64,000 nt of DNA from Margaritifera margaritifera (taxonomy: Eukaryota; Mollusca; Bivalvia; Unionida; Margaritiferidae): assembly GCA_029931535.1 (NCBI GenBank), contig JAQPZY010001689.1, forward strand, positions 3,314,501 to 3,378,500, in the 5' to 3' direction. Below, in pieces: positions 20,800 through 38,218 of the stretch. Both the position numbers and the translations under genes were made by a program. The notes under the pieces are model-generated. The model searched no databases, was not told the origin of the DNA, and saw only the letters and a list, made by a program, of their open reading frames with translations. Within the stretch, counting starts at the first letter, position 1. Each line of letters starts with the position of its first letter.

Positions 20800-22961
20800 A
20801 CTGTTCCATCTTGAAAGGCTTCATATTAAACGAAGACTAATGTTATAACCAATTACTAATTTTCTTTTCATACATTCACTAAAAATTTTCCATAGAGATG
20901 CGCAATACATTTTGCAGCAATAAGATTTGAATAATTTAATTTTAATATTCGAAGAACAATTTCTAAACTTACGTAAAAAGCATGTTTGTTCGAGTATAAA
21001 AAAATCTGTAAGGTCATATCTTCATCATCTGACCAATTGAGTTTTACAATATGACCCAAATAAGTATAACTGTTGACATATGCAAGAGCATGGCTGTTTA
21101 GAAGTACAGAGGGTGGAGATGGTAATTTGAAAGAAGTTGACTAAAAAACCATACATAACGATTTTTGTGTATTATATATGATATCATTTTCAAATGCGTA
21201 ATGTTCACATATCTTTAATAATTTTCTTAAACCTGCGATACAAGGACTTATCAATGACATATTATCAGCAAAACTAAAATTGTTAAGAAATAAAGCATTT
21301 GGTGTCAAATTTAGCCCTACATCACACTGACACAACTTACGATTTAAATCGTCTATGTATATAATAAATAACAAAGGCGAAAGAAAACCTCCCTGCCTCA
21401 TTCAGTTGGTTACATGGAAGGAACTGGATACTCCACTTCTCCAACGCACAGAGTACAACTGTTTGCCATACCAGTTAGCTAGAGTATGAACTATGTAGAC
21501 GGGTATTTGATTGTCGAGCAGTTTTTAAAACAGTGTCCAGTGATTGACCCTGTCAATGATCTTACTAGCGTCTAAAAAAAAAAACAACACGTAAACACAG
21601 GGCCACCGTGTTCTAAATACTAGTTGACAGCTTCTTTAAAGCCATTGAGGCATAAGTCTGCTGAATGTTGTTTTTGTTTAAACTAATTATCAAAGATTGT
21701 GACTTCACATCGTTGTAGTACAAGACATTCAAATATATTCGAAATAATTGTCGTGAGAGCTATCGGTCTATAATTATTTAATTTTCTGCCAGGTTAAAAA
21801 CTTTATTTTTCAGTGAGGGATAATTGTAACTTTTGTGAAATCGTCTGGAACAAAGTTATGTACAAACAAACAATTTAAAAAAAATCATTAAAAAAAGATG
21901 GAGTCTACCATCTGACAATTTTAAAAGTTATAAATATAACAAAATATGACCCTGAACATTCCCGCCCCCCCCCCCCCCGCCCCTTTTTGTTTAGCTATCG
22001 CACGTTGGATCTCAGATAATGAGATCAGTTGTGTAAAACCCATTAATATGTTTCATATGCACAGGATTACTACAGCCATTATCATTACAGACCGCTATAC
22101 AATATGAGATCTCTATCTTGCTTAATAAGAATGCAGATGTTTGAATATAATTCAGTTTGTCGTCGGCAATGAGGTCTGACCAATTGATGTTGTATTTAAA
22201 ATTTATGAGTTCATGGGGGCATGAATCAAAGCCAGGAAGAAGGTCAGCATTGACAGTCATTAAAATAGGACACAATGATCCAACCATGAGACAGTATTGT
22301 GCGAGTCAATAAGAAAAGTAAAATTTGTTGTGTGGTCTACGATACGTTTCAAGTCCGATATGATATAACCATATACATTACAAAATTGGCAAAGTTCATC
22401 TTCAAATGGAGTGGATTTGAGCGTATTAGCATTCCAATCGCCTAATAAATAAACATTTGTTGTATTAGCATTTTCTACAATAGAATTAATTTTACCCAAA
22501 TAATCGACAAATTCTCCAACATTTTCGACTAGATCACAAGGTAAATAAACATTTAGAAAAAGCAAAGAGGAATCACCTGTTTTAATAGTAATACCTATTA
22601 ATCTGGGATCATCGAGGTGTTGTACTTCTATCATACTTGCAAGAGATCTAGGATGTAATACACCGACACCCCGTAAGGTCGTGAATGTCTTTAGAAGATT
22701 GAATCGGTGATATACCGTTTCTAGAAATATAAAATCCTCATGCACTGATGAAAGATAATCTAACTCACTGTCGAATAGCTACAATTCGTGTAGAAAACAA
22801 ATGTCAGATATATCGCATAAAGTTCTTACATTTTGGATAGTTATAGAACGGCAGTTACAGAAAGAAATCCGTAAAGTGGCCATTATGTATAGTTGAGTAC
22901 AATTAAGTAAAATTTGGAATATAAAGGAATGAATCCTAATTGAAAAGATTATATCAGGCAT
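20800..22961 (-). mobile_element. decayed non-LTR retrotransposon (LINE) with endonuclease and reverse transcriptase
   Basis: Minus-strand remains of an APE-type LINE. The N-terminal endonuclease occupies 22961-22260: ISFCNCRSI near the start, LFLNVYLPCD, VYLLGDWNANT, VDHTTNFTF and SWLDHCVLF. One in-frame stop lies at 22779-22781, and the frame changes near 22265-22285, after which NWSDLIADDKLNYIQ continues. Reverse transcriptase remains follow. ANWYGKQLYSV (about 21460-21495) and an in-frame stop precede MRQGGFLSPLLFIIYIDDL at 21401-21345. Then FADNMSLIS, where the usual second catalytic Asp of the FADD box is Asn. GHIVKLNWSDDEDMTLQI near 21056 is the post-RT segment. The 3' end is lost near 20800. 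It would copy its RNA into DNA at nicked targets when intact; stops, shifts and the altered FADD box show that it is dead. Clade is not certain (Jockey/CR1 group likely). Confidence 0.88.
21961..21981. repeat. poly-C tract inside the LINE
   Basis: 'cccgcccccccccccccccc' then 'gcccc', within the low-conservation interval between the LINE endonuclease and reverse transcriptase. Confidence 0.85.
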
Positions 22962-23094
22962 TTTTATAACTTTTAGTTTTGTAGTCAGTATTTTTAAACA
23001 AAATTATAGCAAACTATCGAACATATTGCAGAATGAATTTTCTATACAAGAGAAACAATTCTGATTATAATACTGTAGCTCTCAGATACCGAAA

Positions 23095-23272
23095 CTTACT
23101 CGGCACTATATAGCTTGGATTGTGCTGATGTGCCGTTAAATCCTATGCATGCATGCATACATACATACATACATACATACATACATACATACATACATAC
23201 ATACATACATACATACATACATACATACATACATACATACATACATACATACATACATACATACATACAACA
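23095..23272 (+). repeat. dispersed repeat copy ending in a (CATA)n tract
   Basis: 'cggcactatatagcttgg' and 'attgtgctgatgtgccgtta' lead into about 30 perfect CATA units from 23150. Related copies are at 24716 (minus strand), 33585 and 33945. In all four the 'gtgctgatttgccgttaaa' element is followed by TACA-type sequence, so the tract is probably the element's 3' tail. Confidence 0.75.
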
Positions 23273-23629
23273 GTATGACCTTTATTTTTACAACCCGCTT
23301 CTAGCATACATCCTTGATCTGTTCTTATCGATAAAGATTATATCATGCATGAATTTTGTTTAGTGGAAGTACAAAGTGGAGGTAACATATTGTACTTACG
23401 CTGGCGACAGCATTCGCAGAGATAAAAACATATAAATAAGTACAGTCATATTGAGTCTCAACCATATTTTCATCTCAGGTCGTTGGCAATAGTTTGGAGT
23501 GGGTTTCATAGTACCTCTCACGGGAAGTGGGCTGAGGTGGATAACCTTGTACGTGTATATTATTTGTTCATTCTTCGTTACGATTTTGCGTTTAGCTCTT
23601 GTTTTGAGCACACTGTATAAATACTATTA
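23273..23629. other. anonymous DNA
   Basis: No gene recognised on either strand. Confidence 0.5.
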
Positions 23630-23933
23630 TACCTGGAATCACGAAACTTGGTGACAGGATGCATCTTGGAGAGTAATACACCCTCATCACAAAAGGAGGC
23701 CATATTTCACCCTTTTCTGACCTTGGTTAAATTTTGTGTTTTAAGTTTAATTTTAAAAGCCTTGTTTAGGTTAGAATCATCAAACTAGATCGGTGTATAT
23801 ATATCTATATTACTAGCACCTCCTTACACCAAATGAAGGTCACTATAACCTACATTTAACATCTTTCTGTATTAGGTTAGATTTTACGTTTAGGTCATGA
23901 TCAAATATGATTTTTTGCACACTGTATATATAG

Positions 23934-23980
<47 letters not shown>

Positions 23981-24640
23981 AGATTCATTAAAAAATGCTG
24001 AGGGGATGTATCTAGATGTATGCTACACTCTCGTAACAAGAACAGGTCACTGTTACACATATTTCACGCTTCACTGACTTGAATATATGTATTTTAAGTT
24101 TATTTCTCAAGTTATGTTCATGCTAGAATCATCAAACTAGACGATTGTATGCTTCTCTATTAGTACATTTCACATTTTACTAGTGTAGGTTACGTTTTTG
24201 CCTTTAGTTTATGACCAAATGTGTTTTGGCACCCTGCATACAGAATCACGAAACTTGGTGAGGGGATGCATCTTGATGAGCATTACTCCTTCATTTCAGT
24301 AGTATAGCATTATGGCCCATATTTTACGCTTCGCTAACATGGGGTAAATTGTGTATTTGACGTTAATTTCTCAGGCACTGTTCATACTAGAATCGAAACA
24401 TTTATGATGATATGCATAACTATTACTTCCATAAACTTACAAAAAAAAAAAAGAAACTCATCGTGACCTATATTTCTTCTTTACTAGCTTCAGTTAACTC
24501 TTTGCGTTTAGCTCATGACCACAGGAGTATTTGGCATGGTATATGCATACTATACTTCCTAGAATCATGAAACTTGGTGATTGGAAGCATCTTGATAAAT
24601 TCTGCATCCTTATTTTAAAAAAAAACAGCATTAATTCCAA
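23630..24640. repeat. degenerate ~300-bp repeat units, four copies, with an (AT)n insert
   Basis: 'agaatcacgaaacttggtga' and 'ggatgcatcttgatgag' recur at about 23636, 23982, 24241 and 24562. Each is followed by 'catatttcacgcttcactga' and 'gtgtattttaagtttatttc' variants. Spacing varies (about 350, 260 and 320 bp). An (AT)n tract lies at 23937-23980. Units are 70-80% alike by eye. Confidence 0.7.
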
Positions 24641-24715
24641 TTCATTATAGTACCGCTACATTGGTATAATAGATAAGAATGCTCTTTTTAATTGTTTTAT
24701 GTCTCTATGCCCTGT

Positions 24716-24805
24716 TATAGTGTGTAGTTACGTAGGTATGTAGGTAGTTTAACGGTATGTCAGCACAATGCTGGCTATATAGTGCCGATTAAAAGTTTAA
24801 ATTTT
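24716..24805 (-). repeat. dispersed 'tgccgttaaa' family copy, minus strand
   Basis: Reverse complement reads 'cggcactatatagccagc', 'attgtgctgacataccgtta' and then 'actacctacatacctacg', matching the copy at 23095. Confidence 0.75.
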
Positions 24806-25063
24806 TAAATTTAAAAAGATTAAAACCTTAAATGAAAAGAAAAGTGACCAACATTTTTGTTGTCCAGATCACGTATTCTCAACTTATTTTCTGCATGATA
24901 ATTAAAGTTTACAGTGTCTATTGCAGAGTTCAAAAAATAGAGGAGAGATATGTAATCGTTGATTACACTATGGTTTTTGTAAAACTATCCACAAAACCTT
25001 CCCTCCTAAAATACAGTGCTGTTTCATATTTGTTGTCAGAAATTATAGTCAAAATATGCATAA

Positions 25064-25357
25064 CATGTTGTCAGTGGCTGCGCGAGGGTTTGACGCGCCC
25101 CGGTGGCAAAGTTCTTTAGTGACGCCCCTACCAAGGCGCCCGGGGGCAATGTTCTCTACTGGCGCCCCTACATTGCCACAGAGAACTGTTTTATGTCAGT
25201 TGCAAACCTCCATCCTACACCCTCCCCCCATCTAAGCCCCCGTTACAGGTTTTTTTAAAAAAAGGTCTCGACGGCGCCTCATCTCGCCCGTCGTTTGGTG
25301 CCAAAGGGCAACCCCCCACCCCCCGACTCCCCTTCTTGCGCCGCTATTACATGTTGT
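25064..25357 (-). mobile_element. hAT-type MITE copy 1 with exact 8-bp target duplication
   Basis: The element body is 25072-25349. It starts 'cagtggctgcgcgagggttt' and ends '...cttgcgccgctatta', a degraded inverted match. The flanking 8 bp 'catgttgt' occur at 25064-25071 and again at 25350-25357. The GC-rich internal sequence ('gacgcccctaccaaggcgcc', 'cacagagaactgttttatgt') matches the elements at 43196 and 45077 in reverse orientation. Eight-base duplications and CAGTGGC ends are hAT superfamily hallmarks. It has no transposase and so is non-autonomous. Confidence 0.85.
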
Positions 25358-25402
25358 ATTCAGCAACTCATTCACAAAGGTCATATGTTGCAGACTCCTC
25401 CT

Positions 25403-25407
<5 letters not shown>

Positions 25408-25465
<58 letters not shown>

Positions 25466-25480
25466 TCTCTCTCTCTCTTT
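25408..25480. repeat. (CT)n microsatellite
   Basis: About 35 CT units with one CACT interruption, 55 bp downstream of the MITE. Confidence 0.95.
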
Positions 25481-26819
<1,339 letters not shown>

Positions 26820-28990
26820 TGCACGGACCAGGGACTCTTCACTGATATCATGGAAGGAGGTGAATATGACCACCTATCCTTCTACAGAGTGGTTATCATA
26901 CAGAATAAATCCTGTCATGTCCTGACAGAGATCCTCCACATCGATAACAACACCCTAGGCAAATATTACAGGGATGGAGACCACACTTTGTGTGTCTAGC
27001 AACCCAATGTAGTAAGGAGCATTACGATGAGTCTCACGTTGAGTTAGTATCCAATGATGATCTCTTGCTTGTACATGTGAGTCTTACCCAAACGGAATCT
27101 CTACCCATATTAGAAGAAACAAAAGTAGAGAAGGCTATAAAGAAGTTATCTAATAACAACGCCCCAGACCACATGGACATAAATCAGAACATCTCAAATA
27201 TCGTGGCCAGTCCACCATTAAGTACCTCACCAGACTTCTGAAGAACATCGTCCAGAGTTCAAGTATCCCAGAAGTGCTGAAAGTATTGATAATCATGCCA
27301 GTACCGAAATAAGTGAAGGACCATACTCTACCCAGTAACTATAGAGGCATCACTGTGACAACCATCCTTTGCAAGTTATTATTCAACCCCACCTAGATAG
27401 TAAACTGACTCCCACCCAAAATAAACTCCAAAGGGGTTTCACACGAAACACATCCCCTAACCACGCAGCACTGTTGGTATCAGAAGCAATCAATGAGGCA
27501 AGAGATAGAAACAAGACACTCACTCTAGCCATCCTTGATGCTGAAAAAGCACTTGACGTAATATTGCACAAATGTTTCATCGGATGTTGTATATACATGT
27601 TATTTCATTCAACCTCTGGCTCCTCCTTAAAGACCTACAGACGGCATAAGTCAGCAAGGTAAAATGACTAGATCAGCTCAGCAGCCATTTTCACATTGGG
27701 CAGGGCACCAGGTATGACGCCAAACTAACTCTTCCTCACCCTATATAAGTTCTACAACAACGACTTCCTAATAATCTGGGGACATCAATTGGGACTATTT
27801 TCAAAGGATCACCACAGTAGCTGACGACGTTGCAATCCTGGCTAACAAACATGTATACCTACAAATTTCACTGCGGACAATCTTCAGCTTCAACTTCAAC
27901 AGTGCTGACCTCTACCCAATTAACCCCTTTATAAGCGACATTGTAATCAGTAATGGTCCTAAAAAGAAGGGCAGCACAATCCTGAAACATGGGAAAAACA
28001 ACGATCAAGGAAACTGGAGCAAGAAACCACCTATGTATATTTAGGAGAGCCGAGATAAAATCACAGACGTAGAGGATAGAATACAAAAAGGGAAATTAGC
28101 CCTTTATGACATCCTAGGAGCAGACCTGCATGGAAAGAATGGAGTGAACGCTTCCTTATTCTATAACATGCATTGTATCCTCTCACATCCACGAATTGAC
28201 TTTGGCTCAGAGGTAAAAGATCTCTACAGCGGACCTAGAAATGCTGAAAACAAATCCGTGGAAAACATTCTACGTCAGATCCCAGAGAAATGTGCCACAG
28301 CCGCAATCTATATACTTCTAGGCGCAACACCTGTAGCCCACATCAAGATGAAATCCTTGACACTATTTGGCAACATCATCAGGCAACTCAGTGGAGTTTG
28401 AGATTGCCTTCAGGCAACTTGCAATAATAGGAGATGGTAGCAGCAGCTGGTTTACCTACATATTGGAAACCCAACAGAAAAACTCCCTCCCCATCAGTCT
28501 TTGACCTAATTTACCCCCCCCCCCCCATAGGCAATATTGGAAAAATATAGCTAAAGAAGCAGTTAACTCCTACTGGTGCAAGACATAGGACGATGTGAAA
28601 CTATCCAAACTCTAACTCAGATCTCTGCACATCCAAGACAACCTACTGTTACAACAACACACCCAATGGACATCCGCCTCAACCAACCTAGATCGGCAGC
28701 CAAAACATCCGTCAAACAAGGACTTTAACAGGCTCCTACACACTACGAATTAACAAACACAAGTTTAACCAACTCTCTGTCCCCCCTTTATGCCCCATAT
28801 GTAAAGGTCTAGCCGAAGATAGAAAGCACTTTCTTCTCCTATGCCCCTCAATACAGTGTAAACGCTAAAAGACCCCCACCTCCCCCCCCACCCCCCCCCC
28901 AAAAAAAACAAAAAAAACAACAACAACAAAACAATCCTAGCATTTATTCAGTCATGTCGGGCAGGTACAGTTAATATCCTTCGCAACGAC
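26820..28990 (+). mobile_element. decayed LINE (reverse transcriptase to C-terminal knuckle), 5' truncated
   Basis: Plus-strand reverse transcriptase fragments in shifting frames. KVEKAIKKLSNNNAPDHMDI (27118-27180) is the region before the palm. PSNYRGITVTTILCKL is at 27330-27377. RGFTRNTSPNHAALLVSEAI and LAILDAEKALDVI (27435-27562) carry the first catalytic region. TVADDVAILANKHVY at about 27811-27858 is the ADD box, with ADD intact although the flanks are altered. LADLHGKNGV-type and IPEKCATAAIYILLGATPV (28269-28345) lie in the thumb and connection region. A C-terminal APYVKVLAEDRKHFLLLC (about 28790-28850) has lost part of the Cys/His motif. Endonuclease sequence is not visible upstream, so the copy is 5' truncated. 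Multiple stops make it inactive. It differs in sequence from the minus-strand LINE at 20800-22961. Confidence 0.85.
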
Positions 28991-29111
28991 ACAGGGCTCA
29001 TGTTACAGTGTTAGATTGCAGTGCTCCAACTATCAAGGACTTTTTGACCTAATCACAGAAAAAATTCCATGAAATATAGTGTTACAGTAGAAGCCTCAGT
29101 TACGACCTTCA
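28991..29111. other. 3' remainder of LINE or spacer
   Basis: Short sequence between the LINE coding end and the 40-bp array. No motif recognised. Confidence 0.4.
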
Positions 29112-29744
29112 TTGAGCAAGTCTTCTAACCTCTATCAATCCTTCATTGCTTGAGAGCAAGTCTTCTAACATCTATCAATCCTTCATTGCTTGAGAGCAAG
29201 TCTTCTAACCTCTATCAATCTTGCATTGCTTGAGAGCAAGTCTTCTAACCTCTATCAATCCTTCATTGCTTGAGAGCAAGTCTTCTAACCTCTATCAATC
29301 CTTCATTGCTTGAGAGCAAGTCTTCTAACCTCTATCAATCTTTCATTGCTTGAGAGCAAGTCTTCTAACCTCTATCAATCCTTCATTGCTTGAGAGCAAG
29401 TCTTCTAACCTCTATCAATCTTTCATTGCTTAAGAGCAAGTCTTCTAACCTCTATCAATCTTTCATTGCTTGAGAGCAAGTCTTCTAACCTCTATCAATC
29501 TTTCATTGCTTGAGAGCAAGTCTTCTAACCTCTATCAATCTTTCATTGCTTGAGAGCAAGTCTTCTAACCTCTATCAATCTTTCATTGCTTGAGAGCAAG
29601 TCTTCTAACCTCTATCAATCTTTCATTGCTTGAGAGCAAGTCTTCTAACCTCTATCAATCTTTCATTGCTTGAGAGCAAGTCTTCTAACCTCTATCAATC
29701 TTTCATTGCTTGAGAGCAAGTCTTCTAACCTCTATCAATCTTGC
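29112..29744. repeat. 40-bp minisatellite, about 16 copies
   Basis: The unit is 'ttgagagcaagtcttctaac' plus 'ctctatcaatctttcattgc', with a few variants (cttcattgc, ttgcattgc, ttaagag). Units at the right end are nearly identical, while those at the left mix two variants. It follows directly after the plus-strand LINE. Confidence 0.95.
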
Positions 29745-30436
<692 letters not shown>

Positions 30437-30636
30437 GCGCTTATCGTTCGTTCTGTGTTTATTCAGCATTTCATAGGGTTACATGAAAGATTTCACAGTC
30501 TGTATCGAACCTTCTTACCCCTAATTCCACCATTCGCTCCTCCACTGAAGGCCATCTCTTTATACTTGAAATGTGTACAACATAGTTAACACATATTCTT
30601 TTTTTTCTTTTTCGGGGATCACTCTGAGGAGCACAG

Positions 30637-31276
30637 TTATTTCCTGTGTCGGATATTTAACTACGTTATATACATATAAATCATTACTGACAGATATTCG
30701 ACTAGGTTATATACATATAAATCATTACTGTCGGATATTCGACTACGTTATATACATATAAATCATTACTGTCGGATATTCGACTACTTTATATACATAT
30801 AAATCATTACTGTCGGATATTCGACTACGTTATATACATATAAATCATTACTGTCGGATATTTGACTACGTTATATACATATAAATCATTACTGTCGGAT
30901 ATTCGACTACTTTATATACATCTAAATCATTACTGTCGGATATTCGACTACTTTATATACATCTAAATCATTACTGTCGGATATTCGACTACTTTATATA
31001 CATCTAAATCATTACTGTCGGATATTCGACTACGTTATATACATATAAATCATTACTGTCGGATATTCGACTACGTTATATACATATAAATCATTAATGT
31101 CGGATATTCGACTACGTTATATACATATAAATCATTACTGTCGGATATTCGACTACTTTATATACATATAAATCATTACTGTCGGATATTCGACTACGTT
31201 ATATACATATAAATCATTAATGTCGGATATTCGACTACTTTATATACATCTAAATCATTACTGACAGATATTCATC
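30637..31276. repeat. 41-bp minisatellite, about 15 copies
   Basis: The unit is 'ctgtcggatattcgactacg' plus 'ttatatacatataaatcatta'. Variants at fixed sites: tacg/tact, acatat/acatct, tactg/taatg. The same variant combinations recur in neighbouring units, which suggests local unit duplications. Confidence 0.95.
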
Positions 31277-31355
31277 TGCGCTGAAATTTACAACATAACG
31301 CTCCAGTATATACTAAATATTCTTATTCTTATACACACGTTTTGTGCTAAATATT

Positions 31356-31838
31356 GCGAATGCATTTGTCATGAATGTCTTTGTCACGAATGTATATGTC
31401 ATGAATGTATTTGTCATGAATTTATTTGTCATAAATGTATTTGTCATGAATGTATTTGTCATAAATGTATTTGTCATGGATGTATTTGTCATGAAAGTAT
31501 TTGTCATGAATGTATGTCACGAATGTATATGTCACAAATGTATTTGTCATGAATGTATTTGTCATAAATGCATGTCATGAATGTATTTGTCATGCATATA
31601 TTTGTCATGAATGTATTTGTCATGCATGTATTTGTCATGTATGTATTTGTCATGAATGTATATGTCATGAATGTATTTGTCATGAATGTATGTCATGAAT
31701 GTGTATGTCATGAATGTGTATGTCATAAATATTGTTGTCATGCATATATTTGTCATAAATGTATGTCATGAATGTATTTGTCATGAAAGTATATGTCAAG
31801 AATGTATATGTCATGCATGTATTTGTCATGAATGTATG
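31356..31838. repeat. 15-bp minisatellite, about 32 copies
   Basis: The unit 'tttgtcatgaatgta' occurs with tatgtc, catgcat and cacaaa variants and occasional 12-bp short units. Periods divisible by three yield long open frames of repeated pentapeptides on both strands. Confidence 0.93.
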
Positions 31839-32671
31839 TATATTTTACTTGTATGTTTCTGTTATATATTGTTTTGTGTGCTGGTGCATTGTGTCCCTGA
31901 CTAAGTGTGTGAACTATGTATGTGTTTGTAACTGTAGAGGAGTTTGATCTGCCGGTATAGTCATCCGATATACTGAATGCATGTCTGTGTGCATGTTATT
32001 GTATGTTTAATTATGTGTACAGATTCATCATCTTTGCAATAAGTAAATTTTGAGGCCTACAGGGAAGACTGACTATTATTAAATGTATAGAATCTATAAA
32101 TATGGTATAAATACAGACAATAAAATGATTCTCTTCACGCATCCTTCAACCATTGGTGAGGCTAAGTATTGCAGCCATAGAGTTAGACACGGGTCAAGAG
32201 AATTTAAAATGTTGTCTTAATTTTGTGACGGGTTTTCTGTTATTTGAATTATTGTAATGAAAAACAGATACGCTCTCAAAGGTAAATCGTCACGTGCGTA
32301 CTTGTAGGTCTGCGTCGATGATGGATCCAAATTTTAGTTGAAATTTGAGTAGCTGGGTTTATGTTTCGAGTTTGTCTGAAGAATTTTATTCGTATCTGGG
32401 CATATGGAAAATATAACAGGGCAACAGTTTTCACAAATGTTACCAAATCTTGATAACATCATTTGCTGAGTTAAGTAAAGATAAATGATACCTTTGATAA
32501 AAACAGGCGTCTCCTAACATCGCAAGCAATTGTCACACCAAACATCATTGATGTATATGAATATACACAACGTACAATCAAAGGTTACTTGCAAGGACAT
32601 ATAGTTCCGCTTGCTTTACTTTAGTTAGCACGATGGACTCAGGAGTTTACATATCTCCTCTGATTCTGTTA
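31839..32671. other. anonymous DNA
   Basis: No recognised gene or repeat. Confidence 0.5.

Positions 32672-32723
<52 letters not shown>
32672..32723. repeat. (TA)n microsatellite
   Basis: About 25 AT units. Confidence 0.95.
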
Positions 32724-32724
<1 letters not shown>

Positions 32725-33584
32725 TTCTACGCAAAGAGGTCTCACTGTAGGCATTTTTATTGTTTAAACTATATTCAGTACGCAATAATACCAATTAAGA
32801 ACAAAACGTTGCAATTATTTTGGTTGCTTAACTCAATATTCATTACATTAAGTTGAGAGTGGAATAACTTCCTTCGGTGATCACATTTCAGACTAATTTG
32901 AAAAAAGTTATGAGTTATGAATCAAAATGAGGTCTGAAAGACTAGTAGAGGCCGTAATTGACTTTGAAAGAAAAATTGATTGAAACTTGGAATTTTCTTC
33001 GATAGCGGCTAGAAGCAATTATAATAAATATAAAAATAAAAAACAAATTCACGCATGTTTTTGGACTGATTTTCAAAGTGTTTTTACAGTACAATATTGC
33101 CATAGGTCGTATTTGCGTAATCGGCTGCATATATTGTTCTCAGAAATATAGCTTGAAACAAGTACGGGTAATTTTTTATGTGTGTATCTTCCAAATCTTC
33201 TGCATGCTCTACAAGTCAGTTTTAATACCTAGACATGCATTGTTGAATGCAACTGTAAAAGTCCTTTCCCAGTTCAATGGGATTTGTTGAATTCATGGCC
33301 TGTTTATATTGGTGAATTCAATACATGAAACCGCTTTATTATACTAATAAAGTGTTGTTTTTGTTTTCTTTTTTTAAGTGTCTCTTTCATTTTTTGAGCC
33401 CTTTTCAATTGGTCAATGTCTTTTATTCGTTAGATGTTTCTATATCTGAGATGTATTGTTTGAATCATTGCAAGTACGAGTGATAACTATTTATGTAAGT
33501 GTGATAATTATACCCGGGCAGTCTGTAAATAAATAAGCAGTTTTTTTATTATTTGTCAGTCGGATCAAGATTCATCCTCTTGCG
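32724..33584. other. anonymous AT-rich DNA
   Basis: No recognised gene or repeat. Confidence 0.5.
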
Positions 33585-33689
33585 CGATCCTTGGGTTTTA
33601 CATGTTTGGAATTTTACTTTTAATTTGCACCATATAGTCATTATTGTGCTGATTTGCCGTTAAAGGCTAATACATACATACCCACATAT
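33585..33689 (+). repeat. dispersed 'tgccgttaaa' family copy
   Basis: 'ttttacttttaatttgcac', 'catatagtcattattgtgct' and 'gatttgccgttaaaggct' followed by 'aatacatacataccc'. Matches copies at 23095, 24716 and 33945. Confidence 0.75.
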
Positions 33690-33930
33690 CATCGCATTTT
33701 TAAATTTGGAAGCACGTGAGAGACTAATATCCCTCTACATTTTTAAATTTGGAAGCACATTAGAGACTAATATCCCTCTACATTTTTAAATTTGGAAGCA
33801 CAATAGAGGCTAATGTCCCTCTACATTTTTAAATTTGGAAGCACATTAGAGACTAATATCCCTCTACATTTATACATTTGGAAGCACGTTACAGACTAAT
33901 ATCTCTCTACATGTTTACATTTACCTTCCT
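33690..33930. repeat. 43-bp tandem repeat, about 5 copies
   Basis: The unit is 'atttttaaatttggaagcac' plus 'attagagactaatatccctctac'. A partial unit ('ttaattttggaagcacatta') also follows the second dispersed copy at about 34052. Confidence 0.88.
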
Positions 33931-33944
33931 AAGGTTTATGTGCA

Positions 33945-34050
33945 ATTCTTGGTTTTTACATTTTTGGAATTTTACTTTTGATTGGCACCATGGAGCCATT
34001 ATTGTCTCGAGGTGCCGCCAATCGGTAATACATACGTACGTATCATCTCA
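33945..34050 (+). repeat. second dispersed family copy, part of a local duplication
   Basis: 'ttttacttttgattggcacc' and 'catggagccattattgtc' then 'tgccgccaatcggtaatac', about 75-80% like 33585-33689. Each copy is followed by the start of a 43-bp unit, so the pair and the array arose by local duplication. Confidence 0.7.
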
Positions 34051-34439
34051 CTCTTAATTTTGGAAGCACATTATCTCTCCTCTTACGTGTTATCAGGGAC
34101 GACGTTTTGGGTGATTATGCATCTGCATCATTGCCATATCATGTTACGTTGACTTATTTAAGTCAGTTAAATAGGTCACATGTGGGCAAGATCAACGCAA
34201 AAGAGTGTTCGTGCCAACTTGAAATACCTGCTTTGCCAAAATATAAATATTTGAAAGTATACAGTTTTCTGCTTTATTTGGATATATTCGAATTATATTC
34301 TTTGATTTTGGTTTGAATAATACAACATTATATCTGCCTTGAAAAAGGAATCCGCATATCTCGAAACGCTTGACCAGTTGCTTAGACTTGCCGCACCCTG
34401 TTTTGTCATGTTCGTTCCCTCCCTCCCTCCCTCTCTCTC

Positions 34440-37636
<3,197 letters not shown>

Positions 37637-38218
37637 TTAATCTAAGTGCATTATTATTTATTAGAAAATGCAACGACAGCACCACTTGCACACTTGTAAG
37701 TTTTAAGTCAGTTCGATCTTGTTTGTATAGTTTTTACCCAAGCATAATAAGTAAAAGTAACCCAGAACCTGATTTTGAAAAAAAGAAAGAAAGCAACTTT
37801 TACCATCACTTCTAGGATACGAGGATGTTTCTCCGCAGCAACTCATGCACCTAAAGTGCAACGAAAGCATTTCTAGTCTACTTGTAATTTTAAAATTATT
37901 ACGATCTTCCACCACGAAGCCGAGCGAGCACAATTAACACAAAATAATTTCAATTTTTTTACGTAGCATAAATAATGTAACAACCAGACTATTATATGCG
38001 GCAATAATACTTAAGCAAATGTCATGTTCTTAAGTACGCATCAAGGAAGTGGACTCAGACATTACAGCTAGAAATGTCCAGATTTCCTTCAGTCTATTGA
38101 TTCAGACCAGCAAGGCAAACACGACACAGCTGTTTTAGAGGATTTTAAAGTTATAGTGTCGTTTTCTCATTCAAACTGGTAAATGCAACTTACTTTTGGT
38201 TTATCTGTAAACAAGGAA
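37637..38218. other. anonymous DNA
   Basis: No recognised feature. Confidence 0.5.

Noticed and set aside
29112..29744. CRISPR-like array (regular 40-bp repeats)
   Set aside because: Units are contiguous with no unique spacers, in a eukaryotic LINE-rich setting; it is a minisatellite.
31313..31947. Pentapeptide-repeat open frames on both strands
   Set aside because: A 15-bp minisatellite creates them in several frames at once.
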